Positions 34,684 to 45,389 of a stretch of 64,000 bases of DNA are shown piece after piece (the stretch's first letter is position 1; each line of letters begins with the position of its first letter). The position numbers were made by a program, and so were the translations under genes. Under the pieces are notes generated by a model, which saw only the letters and a list, made by a program, of their open reading frames with translations, searched no databases and was not told where the DNA came from. Origin of the DNA: Alnus glutinosa (lineage: Eukaryota > Streptophyta > Magnoliopsida > Fagales > Betulaceae); contig NC_084888.1 in assembly GCF_958979055.1 (NCBI RefSeq), positions 4,544,001-4,608,000 of the forward strand. Reading direction: 5' to 3'.

Positions 34684-35899
34684 AAAGAAAAATAAAAAGT
34701 GTTTGCTAAACAAGCCCTTCGGGATTTGACATGTCGGACGTACAGTCAGCACAGCATCTAGTCGCTGTTCGAAAAGTTTTGAGAAGATTACTGTACACTG
34801 TTTTGTTAAGCAGCGCATTGGACGGTTCGGACCCTTCACGACAACATGCCATTTTCATTAGCTGTGGACAGTTGTTATGGCCACGTTCGTTGAGTGGCGG
34901 CGAGGTCTGACAATGGTCTCGTTCCTCCTCACATGTTAATTCCGACGGCCAATATAATTTGGTATGAATTGTTTTCCAATCCAAAGTAACTTACATAATT
35001 ATCTGTGACAAAGGGAACCAATTTCCAAAACAAAAATAATATGTAACTCTGTGTTTTTTTTTTTTTTTTTTTAAATAATAATAAAAAAAAAGTAAAGAGG
35101 AGAAACCTATATTTTTAACTGGGTCACCTCAACTAACTAGTTCATGATATTATTTCTTGGCTGACCTAGTATTTGGACGAGCAACAGTTAAAGTACTCAG
35201 GATTTATCTTAATATATTATAATCTTATTGTTAACTATATGTATATGATTTACTACTTAAAAATTGTACTGTACTATCACAATTATAATCTTCAATTGTC
35301 CCTCACGCAAATGCCACATAAATTTAAATTTAAGGGAAAATTGTACCATTACAATTATTTGTAATTTTAATTGATTTGTAATTTGTAATTGTACCATTAC
35401 GACTATCGGAAGTAATTTGTAATTTTCACCTACCACAAAGACCTTACAATTATTCTTTTATACCATATTAATTGATTTGCAATTTAGATTAATCACAAGG
35501 TTCAATATATTTTCCCTAAAACTAATTACGTAATATATCTGTCTTTAAAAAAAAAAAAAACTACTTAATATATCTCGTTTATCACAAAATCTAACAGTTA
35601 TGTTTTTTAGTAAGGATTTAGCATACAAATTACAATAGCCACCCCACGTTTCATTTGAGTAATTAAGTAAATGATTACGGTAACACAACCTCCTCAACAG
35701 TCACGTACATTTATGTATTTGAACATTTAGTTCACAAAGAATCTCTCATTTTGTAATCTTAAATAAAATGTATCATTTGATATGATGATATATATCGGAA
35801 CAATTCTAAAAAGAAAATATAATTGTCATATTAAATATCACTGATAGGACAACGTGCGTATATACTGTTAAATGTCGTTATCTTGAATGATGTTTTTTT
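34684..35899. other. left ERF109 duplicon, distal flank
   Basis: No gene. The part 34799-35035 is similar to 46490-46725 (GTTGGACGGTTC, TAGACAGTTGTTATGG, TTCGTTGAGTTGCGGCGA, AAAGTAACATACATAATTAT and neighbours), so it belongs to the duplicated block. The remainder is AT-rich. Confidence 0.7.
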
Positions 35900-36115
35900 A
35901 CCCTTTCAGACAGTTGGGGATGTTGCGCTGTAAAGGTAACGTCACGTGTAGCCACGGCAACCAAAAAAACCCTCCTATATATGGATGCCGTGTCTCCTCC
36001 AGACGTAAGCGTTGAGCTCAGCATCCCACATGGTAGTGAACACAAGCTGGTCATCACTCGGAACCAACTTTCGAAGCACTTCTCTCTCCCAAACTCGAAA
36101 AACTTATTTATAACG
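35900..36115 (+). promoter_or_regulatory. promoter module copy 1 upstream of ERF109a
   Basis: It begins CCCTTTCAGACAGTTGGGGA, then TGTTGCGCTGTAAAG, GCCACGGCAAC, a TATA-like CCTCCTATATATGGATGCC, CAGACGTAAGCG, and ends with CACTCGGAACCAACTTTCGAAG. This end is closest to the corresponding region at 48625-48665 before ERF109b. The hexamer at the G-box position is CACATG. Confidence 0.75.
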
Positions 36116-36827
36116 GATAAATCGTTTTCTACGAGATGTGTATCTGTTGGCAGTGGACTCCCGCCCCTTGAATTTGATATATATATATATATTTTATTTT
36201 TATTTCAAATTACATATATTACAATATTATTAAATTTATTTGTCAAAGACATGTACATAACAGAATAGTGTGTTATTAATTTTAAAATTAGTAAAAAGTG
36301 ATATGATATAAAATAAAAAAAAATTATATAAAAAAGTGAAAAAGTTTTAGATTGTAGTGATTTTTTTTATTTGAATAGTAATAAAAATTTATTAATGTGA
36401 TATAAAAAGTGAAAAATTAGAATATTTTGATGTTGATTAGTATTAAAAAATATGAAAAAGTGAAAAAAAATAAATAAATACATAAACAGTAACCATATTA
36501 CTGTATACCATTCCGTCACTTGGCAAACAAGACCATTAGTTCTGAACTTACACGCTAACAGATTATTCTTATAATATGCTAACGAAATTCATCCAAGAAC
36601 CTAATAGAAAATGCATTTGAAAACCTATTTGCGTTTTTTCTTAGTAAAAAAATTTCAATCAATTTTTATAATCCTAAAAATCTGTTTGCAACTAAATAAA
36701 TTCAAGAGACTGATTTTAATATTTTTTTTTTTATTTCTTAAATACCTATAAGTGATAAAAAAAAATAAAATAAAAATCTAATTTATAACATCATCCAAAT
36801 ATCGTTTTCCTGAATGGGTTTTTTCTT

Positions 36828-37040
36828 ACCCTTTCAGACGTACAGTTGGGGATGTTGCGCTGTAAAGCTCACATGCAGCCACGGCAACAAAGAAAACAAG
36901 CATATTTCTTATAAACCCTCCTATAGATGCCGCGTGTCTCCTTCAGACGTGAGCGTTTCCCACGTAGTAGTCGAACCTTACCTTCGAAATTCGAAGGAAA
37001 CATCTAGAAACCGAAGTAAGAAACATCCAAATATATTACC
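36828..37040 (+). promoter_or_regulatory. promoter module copy 2 upstream of ERF109a
   Basis: Same order of blocks as copy 1: CCCTTTCAGACG, TTGGGGATGTTGCGCTGTAA, GCCACGGCAACAAAG, CTTATAAACCCTCCTATAGA, CAGACGTGAGCGTTTCC, then CACGTA where copy 3 has a G-box, then GTAGTCGAACCTTACCTTCG. Nearly identical to copy 3. Confidence 0.8.
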
Positions 37041-37062
37041 CTGATTTTTTTATTTTTTTTAT

Positions 37063-37262
37063 ACCCTTTCAGACACTTGGGGACGTTGCGCTGTAAAGTT
37101 CACATGCAGCCACGGCAACAAAGCAAACAAGCATACGAAGTCTTATAAACCCTCCTATTGATGCCGCGTGTCTCCTCCAGACGTAAGCGTTTCCCACGTG
37201 GTAGTCGAACCTTACCTTCGAATTGAAGAAGGAAGCATCTAGAAACCGAAGTAAGAAAGACT
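37063..37262 (+). promoter_or_regulatory. promoter module copy 3 upstream of ERF109a, with G-box
   Basis: The third copy directly precedes the gene. It keeps CCCTTTCAGACACTTGGGGA, TGCGCTGTAAAG, GCCACGGCAACAAAG, CTTATAAACCCTCCTATTGA and CAGACGTAAGCGTTTCC. It contains a perfect G-box CACGTG at 37195-37200, which the other copies lack. bZIP/bHLH binding is inferred. Confidence 0.8.
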
Positions 37263-37333
37263 GTGGGCGAACGGCGCCCCAGCTGGCCGGTAACCACGGG
37301 GATTCCCGCCCCTGCGACCCCCTTGTAGGCTCG

Positions 37334-37340
37334 TATAAAT
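37334..37340 (+). promoter_or_regulatory. TATA box of ERF109a
   Basis: TATAAAT, about 55 bp before the ATG at 37396, is the likely core promoter actually used. The TATA-like sequences in the upstream modules lie further away. Confidence 0.55.
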
Positions 37341-37395
37341 CAAATCCCTTGCCTCGGCAGTGTTCCTCGCCTTTGTAGCAGATTAGCTTTGAAAA

Positions 37396-38106
37396 ATGAC
37401 CCTTAGGAAAATCATAAATTCTCCGAGGACCCCCAAACTGGGTTCATCTCATGCAGGTATATCCTATCCTAGGATACCATGTATCTCTCAGGAAGTGGAG
37501 CACTACATCATGGTGTCAGCTCTCAGACACGTGATCACCGGCGGCATTGATGGTCTCACCCAGGCGTTGCACCTTCAAATACTACCAACCGCCACCCAGA
37601 ACGCCACGTCACTATCATTCCAATCAACCAGAGCCAGCGGGACCAAGAGTACTGTGGATGCTGACGCGTGCCCAGTATGCAGGATCGACGGCTGTCCGGG
37701 GTGCAATCTCTTCCTCCCCATTAGAGAAAGCAACGAGAAGAAGAAGAACAAGAGCAAAACGACGACGACGAAGAAGAAGAAACACAGGGGAGTGAGGCAG
37801 AGGCCGTGGGGGAAGTGGGCGGCGGAGATAAGGGACCCAAGGCGGGCGGCGAGGGTGTGGCTGGGCACATTCGAGACGGCGGAGCAGGCAGCAAGGGCTT
37901 ACGACAAGGCCGCCGTCGAGTTCCGCGGAGCCAGGGCCAAGCTCAACTTCCCAGCGTCGGACTACGCAGAGAAAAAGCAAAGCGCAGAACATGAGAAAGC
38001 TGACGAGAGAATCGAGACGGAGACCGAGACAGAGAGTACTGTGAAAGAGTTGTGGGATATGTTTACGGAGGACGACCTTAGAGTGATGATCACGGATTTG
38101 CTTTGA
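37396..38106 (+). CDS. ERF109: ERF109/RRTF1-like ethylene response factor, copy a
   Basis: Intronless, 236 residues. The N-terminal part has the group-X motif [12 protein letters not shown], then a Cys motif [12 protein letters not shown] (compare CQVCRIEGCLGC in Arabidopsis ERF109, At4g34410), a Lys-rich nuclear-localisation stretch, one AP2 domain at about 132-190 ([20 protein letters not shown]...[20 protein letters not shown]...RGARAKLNF) and an acidic C-terminus ([20 protein letters not shown]) that may activate transcription. ERF109/RRTF1 responds within minutes to reactive oxygen, jasmonate and high light, and drives auxin and defence genes through GCC-box-type sites. An internal ATG at 37513 would start at MVSALR and is a possible alternative. 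The gene lies directly after the triplicated promoter modules. Confidence 0.93.
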   Translation: MTLRKIINSPRTPKLGSSHAGISYPRIPCISQEVEHYIMVSALRHVITGGIDGLTQALHLQILPTATQNATSLSFQSTRASGTKSTVDADACPVCRIDGCPGCNLFLPIRESNEKKKNKSKTTTTKKKKHRGVRQRPWGKWAAEIRDPRRAARVWLGTFETAEQAARAYDKAAVEFRGARAKLNFPASDYAEKKQSAEHEKADERIETETETESTVKELWDMFTEDDLRVMITDLL

Positions 38107-38224
38107 GAATGCAAAAAGAGTAGAGAAAGAGAAGTAGAATTTAGAGTAAGATGTACGGTAGTATTAGAATTTAGAAGTAGAATCCCATCTGGCTCAATCC
38201 ATGAGTTCAAATTAATAAATTTAA

Positions 38225-38984
38225 CGGTAAAGTGCTCCTATAACTTCTGAGTTTTCACTATTTTACTTTTTAGTTGTTTTATTTCAATTTGTATTATAGA
38301 CGGTACCTTAATTTAAAAAAAAGATCGAATTAGTACTTTGGTTAAGTTTTTCGTCCAAAAACTAACGGTTCACAACATATCAACCTCTAAAATTAAAAAT
38401 TTTAGAAAATTAATTAAAAAATAATAAAATAAAATAAAAAATTGAAAAAATAAAAACACAAGTGGGTGGCTCCTTGACAAATAAATAAATCAAGATCGGT
38501 TTTGGCCCCGGCCACCCCGAAGGGCCAAACCCTCCAAATTTTGTTTTTTCCGTTTTGCCCATGGAGTGGCCGAATCACCCCCATATACCATGGGAGTGGT
38601 TCGGTCACCCCCCAGACCGGCCGAGCCACCCCCAAGGGCAAAACCAATCTTGCCATTTTTTTTTTTATTATTTTTTTTTTCTGTCCAGAGGAGTGGTTCG
38701 GCCACCCCAAACCGGCACCCCCATTTTGGCCAAGGGGGTGGCTCCTTATCAATTTATTTATTTATTTAATTAATTTTTAAAGATTTTTAATTTTTTTATA
38801 TAGTGGCACATGTCAACTTCAGAAGTTGCCATGTAGCGGACCGTTAGTTTTTGGACGGAAAACTTAACCGAGGTACTAATTCGGTCTTTTTCTAAAATTA
38901 AGATACTATCTGTGATGCAATTTGAAACTCAGGGACTAAAAAATCAAGTTGTGAAAATTTAAGGACTAAAAAGGTGTTTAACAC
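38225..38984. mobile_element. TIR element with 9 bp target duplication
   Basis: Perfect direct repeats TAAATTTAA (38216-38224 and 38985-38993) flank a 760 bp element. The arms of about 150 bp are inverted (GAATTAGTACTTTGGTTAAG and CGTCCAAAAACTAACGG on the left, complementary near 38845-38900). The centre has several diverged copies of a GAGTGGTTCGGCCACCCC-type block in both orientations. The 9 bp duplication again indicates a Mutator-type origin. It lies about 120 bp after the ERF109a stop. Confidence 0.8.
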
Positions 38985-38993
38985 TAAATTTAA

Positions 38994-39792
38994 ATCTAAT
39001 TATATTATATTTTTCTTTTTCATATATTTTTAATATGGGAGTTGGCAGGGACGAAAGCTAGCATTGGATTTTAGGGGGAAAAATTGAAAATAAAATTTAG
39101 AAGGACAAAACTAAAATATAAAAAATTTAAAGATAAAATTTAAATTTTTTTTATAAAAAACATGATGGCTTGGAGGTTTTCTTCACTCATTTATTATAAC
39201 ATATTTGAACATTATTCTATCTAAAAATTTAAATTATTTAATTATGACTGTTTATACCTATGACATATTTTTAACGTTAGATTTGATTTGTTTTTCTATT
39301 TGTATGTGTCTACTCAATGAACAACACAAAGGAAGAAGAGAGAAGACGGCGAATTTGTTGAAAAAGGGCCAAGTGCCTTGGTGACAGTGACACTAATGAT
39401 TGGGAATTCCAAACGCGTTTACTATTGTTTTAAGAATTTGAGATTCTTTTAATGAGTTTTGATTTTTACACTACACTGTTACAACAATTGCATAATAATT
39501 TTTTACATGAAGGTGGGTCTTAGTGTGTAGGGTCTATCCTCATGTGAAAGATTGTTGTGCAGTTGTTGTATTGGTGTTATAGATCTAACATTTTCCTTTT
39601 CTTATATATATAAATAAATAAAGAATTTGAGATTTTTCGTGGAAAAACTAAATTTGCCTTTATGAAAAAGCCTTTCTTTTTGTCCCTTTTCATAATTTTT
39701 TTTTTTCACTTTTTTTTTTTTTTGGTTTATTTCTCCTTGCTATAAGAGAAATTAATGAGGAAAGAAAAATGATAAAAAGAAAAAGAAAAAAA
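38994..39792. other. intergenic, no gene seen
   Basis: AT-rich spacer. No terminal repeats or coding frame recognised. Confidence 0.5.
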
Positions 39793-40355
39793 AGTACACA
39801 TGACCTCCTCAAACTACCATCTCATTGTCAATGTCCCTCCAAACTACCAATTGTATCAATCTCCCTCCTAAACTACTAAAAAATGCCAATGTCTCTCATA
39901 ATGACAAAAATATCATTCATAAAATTATTAAATTAAAGTAAAAAAATAAAAGCGGGTTTTTCTTTTCGTTTATTTTTTTAATTTTTTATATAATTTTCAG
40001 TTTATTTTTTTAAAAAAAAAGAAAATTCGTTCTCTTTTGTTTTTTAATTTTAATTTTTTTTTTCGTTTTTTCTTTAATGTTTTTCATTTTTTTTAAAAAA
40101 ATTATTTATTTTTCTAGTTCTTAGTTTTTTTTTTCTTTTTTCTTTTTTAGTTTTAGTTTTTCTTTTTTTTGAATTCATAAAGACATTTTGTCTTATTGAA
40201 AAAAAATTAGGATTATTTTTGTCCTTTTATTGGTTTAGGAAGGACATTGACATGTTTTGGTAGTTTGAGGAGGGACATTAATACAATTGATAGTTTGGAA
40301 AGGATATTGACAATGAAGTGTTAGTTTGATTGGATTATATATACCTTTTTTTTAA
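39793..40355. mobile_element. foldback MITE
   Basis: The left arm (ACCTCCTCAAACTACCATCT, CATTGTCAATGTCCCTCC) and the right arm (complementary TAGTTTGAGGAGGGACATT, GATATTGACAATGAAG) pair over about 120 bp around a T-rich centre. The ends lie in A/T tracts, so no target duplication can be stated. Confidence 0.7.
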
Positions 40356-40389
40356 AAAAAAGAACTCACCCACTCTCTTTTTCTCCATT

Positions 40390-40635
40390 TTCCCGTCCTA
40401 CCAAAGAAAAATGCCCCCACGTAACATGAAAAACCCAAAAAGTAGTTTAACAGCAGCTCTTCATCACCTCCGGAAATCTTGATCCAAAATTCAATTTCTT
40501 TTTATGTAACAAAAAATGATCCAAGTAACTCCATCTGTTTCATGCTCCTCATGAAAATGTTGATGTCCCGCTAGCTACTAGTACGTTTAGCCACATAAAT
40601 TTGCTTCATCTTTGAAGAGAAAAAGCTTTTTTAGT
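40390..40635 (-). pseudogene. copied 3-prime fragment of the PRRC2-like gene
   Basis: Bases 40390-40520 resemble 54460-54585 and bases 40555-40633 resemble 55048-55125, in the same orientation. The second block holds the last codons of the 55.0-64.0 kb gene (reading KMKQIYVAK on the minus strand, then an early stop) and the first its 3-prime flank. About 470 bp between the two blocks is missing here. It is a truncated duplicate without coding value. Confidence 0.8.
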
Positions 40636-40679
40636 GTTTTATGGAAAGCCGTCTACTTGACTTTTGATTCAACCCCGAC

Positions 40680-41395
40680 CTGGTTTTGAGGGGGGAACAT
40701 TGATATTTTTTTTTTAGTTTAAAGGGACATTGACATAATTTATAATTTATGGGGATATTGACATTGACAATTGAGTGGTAATTTAAAAAACATATATAAT
40801 CTTTAAAAAAACACACTCACCATAACACACAACTAGTAAAAGAAGCCACCGATCGGTTTGGACGGCTCGACCCATAAAATTCCAAGATTCCTTTAATGGA
40901 AATTCCAGCACTTCAAACTCTAGGTTGGCACTTGGCATTGTTTGGAGTAGATCCCAGAGAAATAGATTTGATTATTCTCAGTTTCTAATGTGAAGTAGAG
41001 TGCTTTTTTTCTTTTTTTTCGAGAACCAAGAGAAAGGAAGAGGCAGAAAATAAAAGAGAAGAGGAGAGAAGAGAAAGAAAGGATCGAGCGTGAGTTTTTG
41101 AATACTTTAGGCAATTAAAGATTCTGCGAACAATGGCCCTTTAATTTCAATTGTTTTTTTTTTCTTTTTAATTTTTGTTTTAAGAAAAATTTGTTTTTTT
41201 ATATTTGTTTTTCCTTTTTTAAAAAATACTTTATTTTTTATAATTCAATATTTTTTTGAAAAAATATTATAAATGATATTTTTGTCCTTAGGGGCTAGGG
41301 ATGTTGATATTTTATTGATAGTTTAAATGAGACATTGACAATAAAATTATAGTTTGAAGGTGCATGTGAAATTTTGCTCTTTTTTTTTTTAATGA
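40680..41395. repeat. diverged relics of the 39.8 kb foldback family
   Basis: Two right-arm-like stretches (40690-40800 and 41280-41395) repeat the phrases GACATTGACA, ATAGTTT(G/A)A and GATATTGACATTGACAAT. No intact element. The sequence between them is T-rich without genes. Confidence 0.5.
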
Positions 41396-41399
41396 ACAG

Positions 41400-41877
41400 T
41401 GATATTATAGTTCATTGACAACATGTTGTGACAAAAATAATTTTAGGGATCCCAAATGGAGCAGAAAATATCATAATAAAAAATAATACAATCACATAAA
41501 ACATTAAGATTTAAGTGGCTCGGCTTAACAAGCCTATATCCACTGGCGGAGACAACCCCGAAGAAATTCACTATCAAAAAATGATGGAGCACAAAGAATA
41601 GTAATTAAAGAGAAAACCACTCAAAACTCAAAGCTTCAATAACACCCAAATCTCACTCTCACACAAAGAAAATTTTGCATAAAAGATAATATTCTTAATT
41701 CTCTAAGCTGTTTCTCGGCACTCCAATAACATTAGAAAAATCTGAAGCCAAAAGGGTATTGTATCTCTCTTTCTTTCTTATTTGCAAGAAGTTGCTGGCT
41801 TGCTCTCTATTTCTCTACACATGAAGTTACTGCAACTCTCTTTTTCTCTCTATAGTTGTATTGCACACTTAGATTAA
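41400..41877. repeat. probable LTR-type repeat relic
   Basis: The segment around 41485-41560 (TAAGTGGCTCGGCTTAACAAGC, CTATATCCACTGGCGGAGAC) resembles a phrase common in plant LTRs. No partner LTR was found in the window, so a solo or truncated LTR is possible. Confidence 0.35.
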
Positions 41878-42191
41878 GGGTGCATTTGGAATTGCGATTT
41901 CTTAGACAATAAGTATGATTTTAAACTAAATCGCAGAACATAAATCGTTTGGGATCTGCATTTTTAAAAATGGCGATTTGAAAATGTAGAAAATCTGTTT
42001 TTTCAAATCACAGGTAAGATTGTGCTTTTTTTGAAAACGCAAAATTTTAAAGGCTAATTTACGATTTTAAAGACTAAACTGCGATTTTGCCAAATGTTTA
42101 ATTGAATTTTTAAAAATCATTTTTTTCAAATCGTACATTTTAAAATCGTTATTTTAAATCACTTTTTAAAATCGCAAATCCAAACAGACAC
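41878..42191. mobile_element. PIF/Harbinger-like (Tourist-type) MITE
   Basis: A 314 bp element flanked by TAA on both sides (41875-41877 and 42192-42194). Ends GGGTGCATTTGGAATTGCG and inverted GTGTCTGTTTGGATTTGCG. The interior consists of repeated GCGATTT/AAATCGC motifs. The 3 bp TAA duplication fits PIF/Harbinger. Confidence 0.7.
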
Positions 42192-42273
42192 TAAATTACC
42201 GAATGACTGCTTCCTTTAAATAGAAAAGGTACATAGTATGTCACATGCATGGTTCACAATCAAGTAGAATCTT

Positions 42274-42555
42274 TTTTGAAACATAGTATCGTCTTCATTA
42301 CTGAGAAACCACCCCAATAGGGGAATACAAACTGTAAACCAAACACAGAGAACAAAGCACCAATACATGAGTTACAAACTCCCCATTGGCAAAGAACAAT
42401 AAAGCCCGAAGGCTATTGTAGTAATTAGAGAAAAAGATTGTCTACCCACAAAGCTAGAAACGTAGCTTAAAGCAGATACCATTACGGTAGACTATGAATC
42501 AAGAAAAGAATATACAAACAACACAAACAAACAGAAATCCAGAAAACAGGCTCCG

Positions 42556-42586
<31 letters not shown>

Positions 42587-43251
42587 CCGCCGGCATCGGC
42601 GCTTGTAGAGCATGTGCCTTTTCCGAGAGCCTCCTCAACGAAAATCGACATTTCAGATCCCAGATCGACACCTTTCGAAGTCGGAAAAGCTAGCTGTGGC
42701 TCACATGCGCGGGAGTAGAAAGAGCAACTCTCGGCGCGTGCAAGTCACGTGCCAAACAGGAAAGCACCACACGGACTCATCAGGCCACCATCATGACTGG
42801 AGAAGGCCAAAGACCGCAACAGGAGGGTTCTTGTTAAAGGAAAACCAACCGAGTTTACAAGATCTAGCCATGAACAAACGTCTCCACCAGAAATCCTCCA
42901 ACACCCGCCTTTCACTACAAGCCAGAATCTGAAATCCTCTGCTTGCTCAAGAAAAAACCAATAGAACAAACAAAATTACCACCAGGAGGACCAAAACTCC
43001 AGCATCCTTAAAGGCTTGGAGGAGACAACCACCACTGAAAACTAGCTAGGGGGAACAAAAACCTTAGCTCACAAGACCAAGGGGGCAAAAATCAAAGAAA
43101 CACGCTCGGAGAGAAGGCATGAGGCCTCCCCCCCCCCGTGGAGGCGAACGGAAACTCAGACTTTTCCTCTCTCTAGAACTCTTGGGACGTTCTCCCTCTA
43201 GAAAGAGAAAAAGCTCCTCAAAGAGAATGAGTTTTTAGTGTATGAGTGAAT
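42274..43251 (-). mobile_element. non-LTR retroposon, copy 1
   Basis: Flanked by 19 bp direct repeats with one mismatch (42255-42273 and 43252-43270, containing TCAAGTAGAATCTT). A T run at the left edge is the complement of a poly-A tail, so the element reads on the minus strand. It is related to 52091-52943, sharing a CCACAAAGC..GAAA..TAGCTTAAAGCAG block and GAGGCCTCCCCC near the other end. It contains an A run of about 33 at 42557-42589. No intact reverse transcriptase is visible, so this is a 5-prime-truncated LINE or a long SINE-like element. Confidence 0.75.
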
Positions 43252-43270
43252 CACAGTCAAGTAGAATCTT

Positions 43271-43912
43271 AAAACTCAATGAAGAAGCAAACTTCATCGA
43301 GAAGTAAAACAAAGAGAGTGGCTAAGAAAATAACAATGGGCCCACCGTGACTTCGATTCAAGTCACACACGACAGGTTATACGATTATACCCACGTCTTT
43401 CATCTAAAATGCCAAAACTAAATTTGAACCGTTCAAATAATTCAAATTATTACAAAGGATGCCCTGTTAATTCGTTTCACTGTATGTTGGGAAATATTCC
43501 CTAACCACCAGAGAATGGGCTTATCGAATGTATGTAAGCCCATTAAGGCACAAACCCGTAAAGACCAACTGGCCTATGCCTATAGTCTATAGAGATGTAA
43601 TCTTTATAGGAGCCAAAAGTATCTCAGGAGTATCAAATCCTGAGATACCAGGAGCTACGCACTGAAAACTCGGATCCCGAATATATTGAAAAAATAATCT
43701 TGAAATCAGAAAATTAATCCGCTCCCACTCAATTCGGAACAATAGTTGAAGCATCGTCTAAATAAGTGAAAATTACCGGGTATTAAGTAGATGAATTTTG
43801 ACATTTTATACTTTATGTAAATTGCTCTCCAAATAGTGGGTTCCAACCGACATCCCCAGTACACTTTTTTTTTTTTTTTTTTATATTTATTAATTTGCAG
43901 AAATCGGATAAG
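43271..43912. other. intergenic, no gene seen
   Basis: AT-rich spacer with a T run at 43866-43882. No recognisable feature. Confidence 0.5.
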
Positions 43913-44459
43913 ATTCTTGTTGGGGATAAATCTCACTCAACCCGATCCAAAGAGGAGATTCAAAAGTCTAACAAGGTCCAAACAGATAAGAATAATGATC
44001 AGATAAGAATAATGATCATATCAGAAGTCAAAGAAGATATCAGATCAGAAGTCTAAGAAGATATCAGATCAGAAGTCTAAGAAGATACCCAATTAGAAGT
44101 CTAGTAAAGGATTGAAGTCCAATTAGAACTCGGACAGCAGTTCTAGATCAACAAGGAGCAGGAGTCCTAATCCAGGTTTGACTCTACCTCTATGCCTATA
44201 AATAGACTCATACCCCAGGTATAAACCAAGACTCAATTTTATGCATAAAACATTATTTTCTCACAGAAGCTAACTAAGGCATCGGAGCGGGACCCCCGGA
44301 AGGGTCCCTAGGTTTTGTTGTTTTGCAGAGTTATTGAGAAGCGTGAAGAACATCAAAGGAACGTGCAGATTCACACCATACCGGAAACTGTACCAACAGT
44401 TTGGCGCCGTCTGTGGGAAACGATTATTCGTTCCTCATAAAAGAAAAAAAAGATCCAGC

Positions 44460-44867
44460 ATGGTGATGAACACACATTCCGGAAGCCAGACCAATCGACA
44501 GTCCGTGGCCCCACAGGAACCGGCTATTCAGAATAATTTGCAGCCTCCACCGAACCCTCCACCGGGGGGTGGAGATCAAGATCGCATAGCAGCGTTGGAA
44601 GCCCAGATTGAAGACTTAAATGCAGAATTGTTACGCATGAGGACGAGACAGCCCAATCCCGAGATGAACAGGGATGAGCGTGAGGAAGAAGATCACAATA
44701 GCAACATTAATCCTCGGAGGGAGGATGACCGCCAAGGAGATCTGAGCAGAATTATTGCCGAGCTGGAGAGAAGGTGCACGTACATGGAGATGGAAAGAAA
44801 GGACAAAAGCAGAAGCCCACAACATAGAGAGCCGAGGCAACAGCAGTATCTGCCCGTGATCCCATAA
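44460..44867 (+). CDS. gag-like N-terminal protein of LTR element
   Basis: 135 residues starting MVMNTHSGSQTNRQS. A Pro-rich stretch is followed by helical charged sequence (DRIAALEAQIEDLNAELLRM) and Arg/Glu-rich tracts, as in N-termini of plant Ty3-type gag. It ends before any capsid core or zinc knuckle. The frame is open further upstream to 44334, but that part lies in the LTR and primer-site region. Confidence 0.5.
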   Translation: MVMNTHSGSQTNRQSVAPQEPAIQNNLQPPPNPPPGGGDQDRIAALEAQIEDLNAELLRMRTRQPNPEMNRDEREEEDHNSNINPRREDDRQGDLSRIIAELERRCTYMEMERKDKSRSPQHREPRQQQYLPVIP

Positions 44868-45081
44868 AAAGGACTCTCGGGAATTTCAGGCTTGCTTTTA
44901 TTTTTTAGCATTTATATTTGCAAAGAACTAGATTTTTATTTTTAATTCAGACTAGACAGAAAATTCCCCAGATTTTGGGAATAAGTATTTTCAGAATAAA
45001 TGAATAAAGCTGACTTAAGAATCGGAGTGTTCCCGGTCTAGGGACCAGGAACCCGTTGATGTTGTTTCTTTTGCAGGTAAA

Positions 45082-45389
45082 AACTCTCGGATCAGTCCTA
45101 GCCGAGAGCAAGAAAAAACTTCTCGGATCAGTCCTAGCCGAGAAGGAGCCTCTCGGATCAGTCCTAGTCGAGAGCAAGAAAAACTTCTCGGATCAGTCCT
45201 AGCCGAGAAGGAGCCTCTCGGATCAGTCCTAGCCGAGAGCAAGAACAACTTCTCGGATCAGTCCTAGCCGAGAAGGAGCCTCTCGGATCAGTCCTAGCCG
45301 AGAGCAAGAAGAAACTTCTCGGATCAGTCCTAGCCGAGAAGGAGCCTCTCGGATCAGTCCTAGCCGAGAGCAAGAAGAAACTTCTCGGG
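45082..45389. repeat. nine-unit hairpin minisatellite in LTR element
   Basis: Nine copies of TCTCGGATCAGTCCTAGCCGAGA-type units (one with a substitution, CTAGTCGAGA). Each is a hairpin with 6 bp arms TCTCGG/CCGAGA and an 11 nt loop. Two spacer types alternate, GCAAGAA(A/C/G)AAAC and AGGAGCC, giving a two-unit higher-order period of about 65 bp. It ends at TTCTCGGGGGGTCGG. Confidence 0.95.

Noticed and set aside
37575-38210. Minus-strand ORFs over ERF109a
   Set aside because: Antisense shadows of the AP2 coding frame; the same happens at 49006-49750 over ERF109b.
45082-45389. CRISPR-like array
   Set aside because: Regular repeats, but the spacers are only two alternating short sequences and the locus lies inside a plant LTR element.
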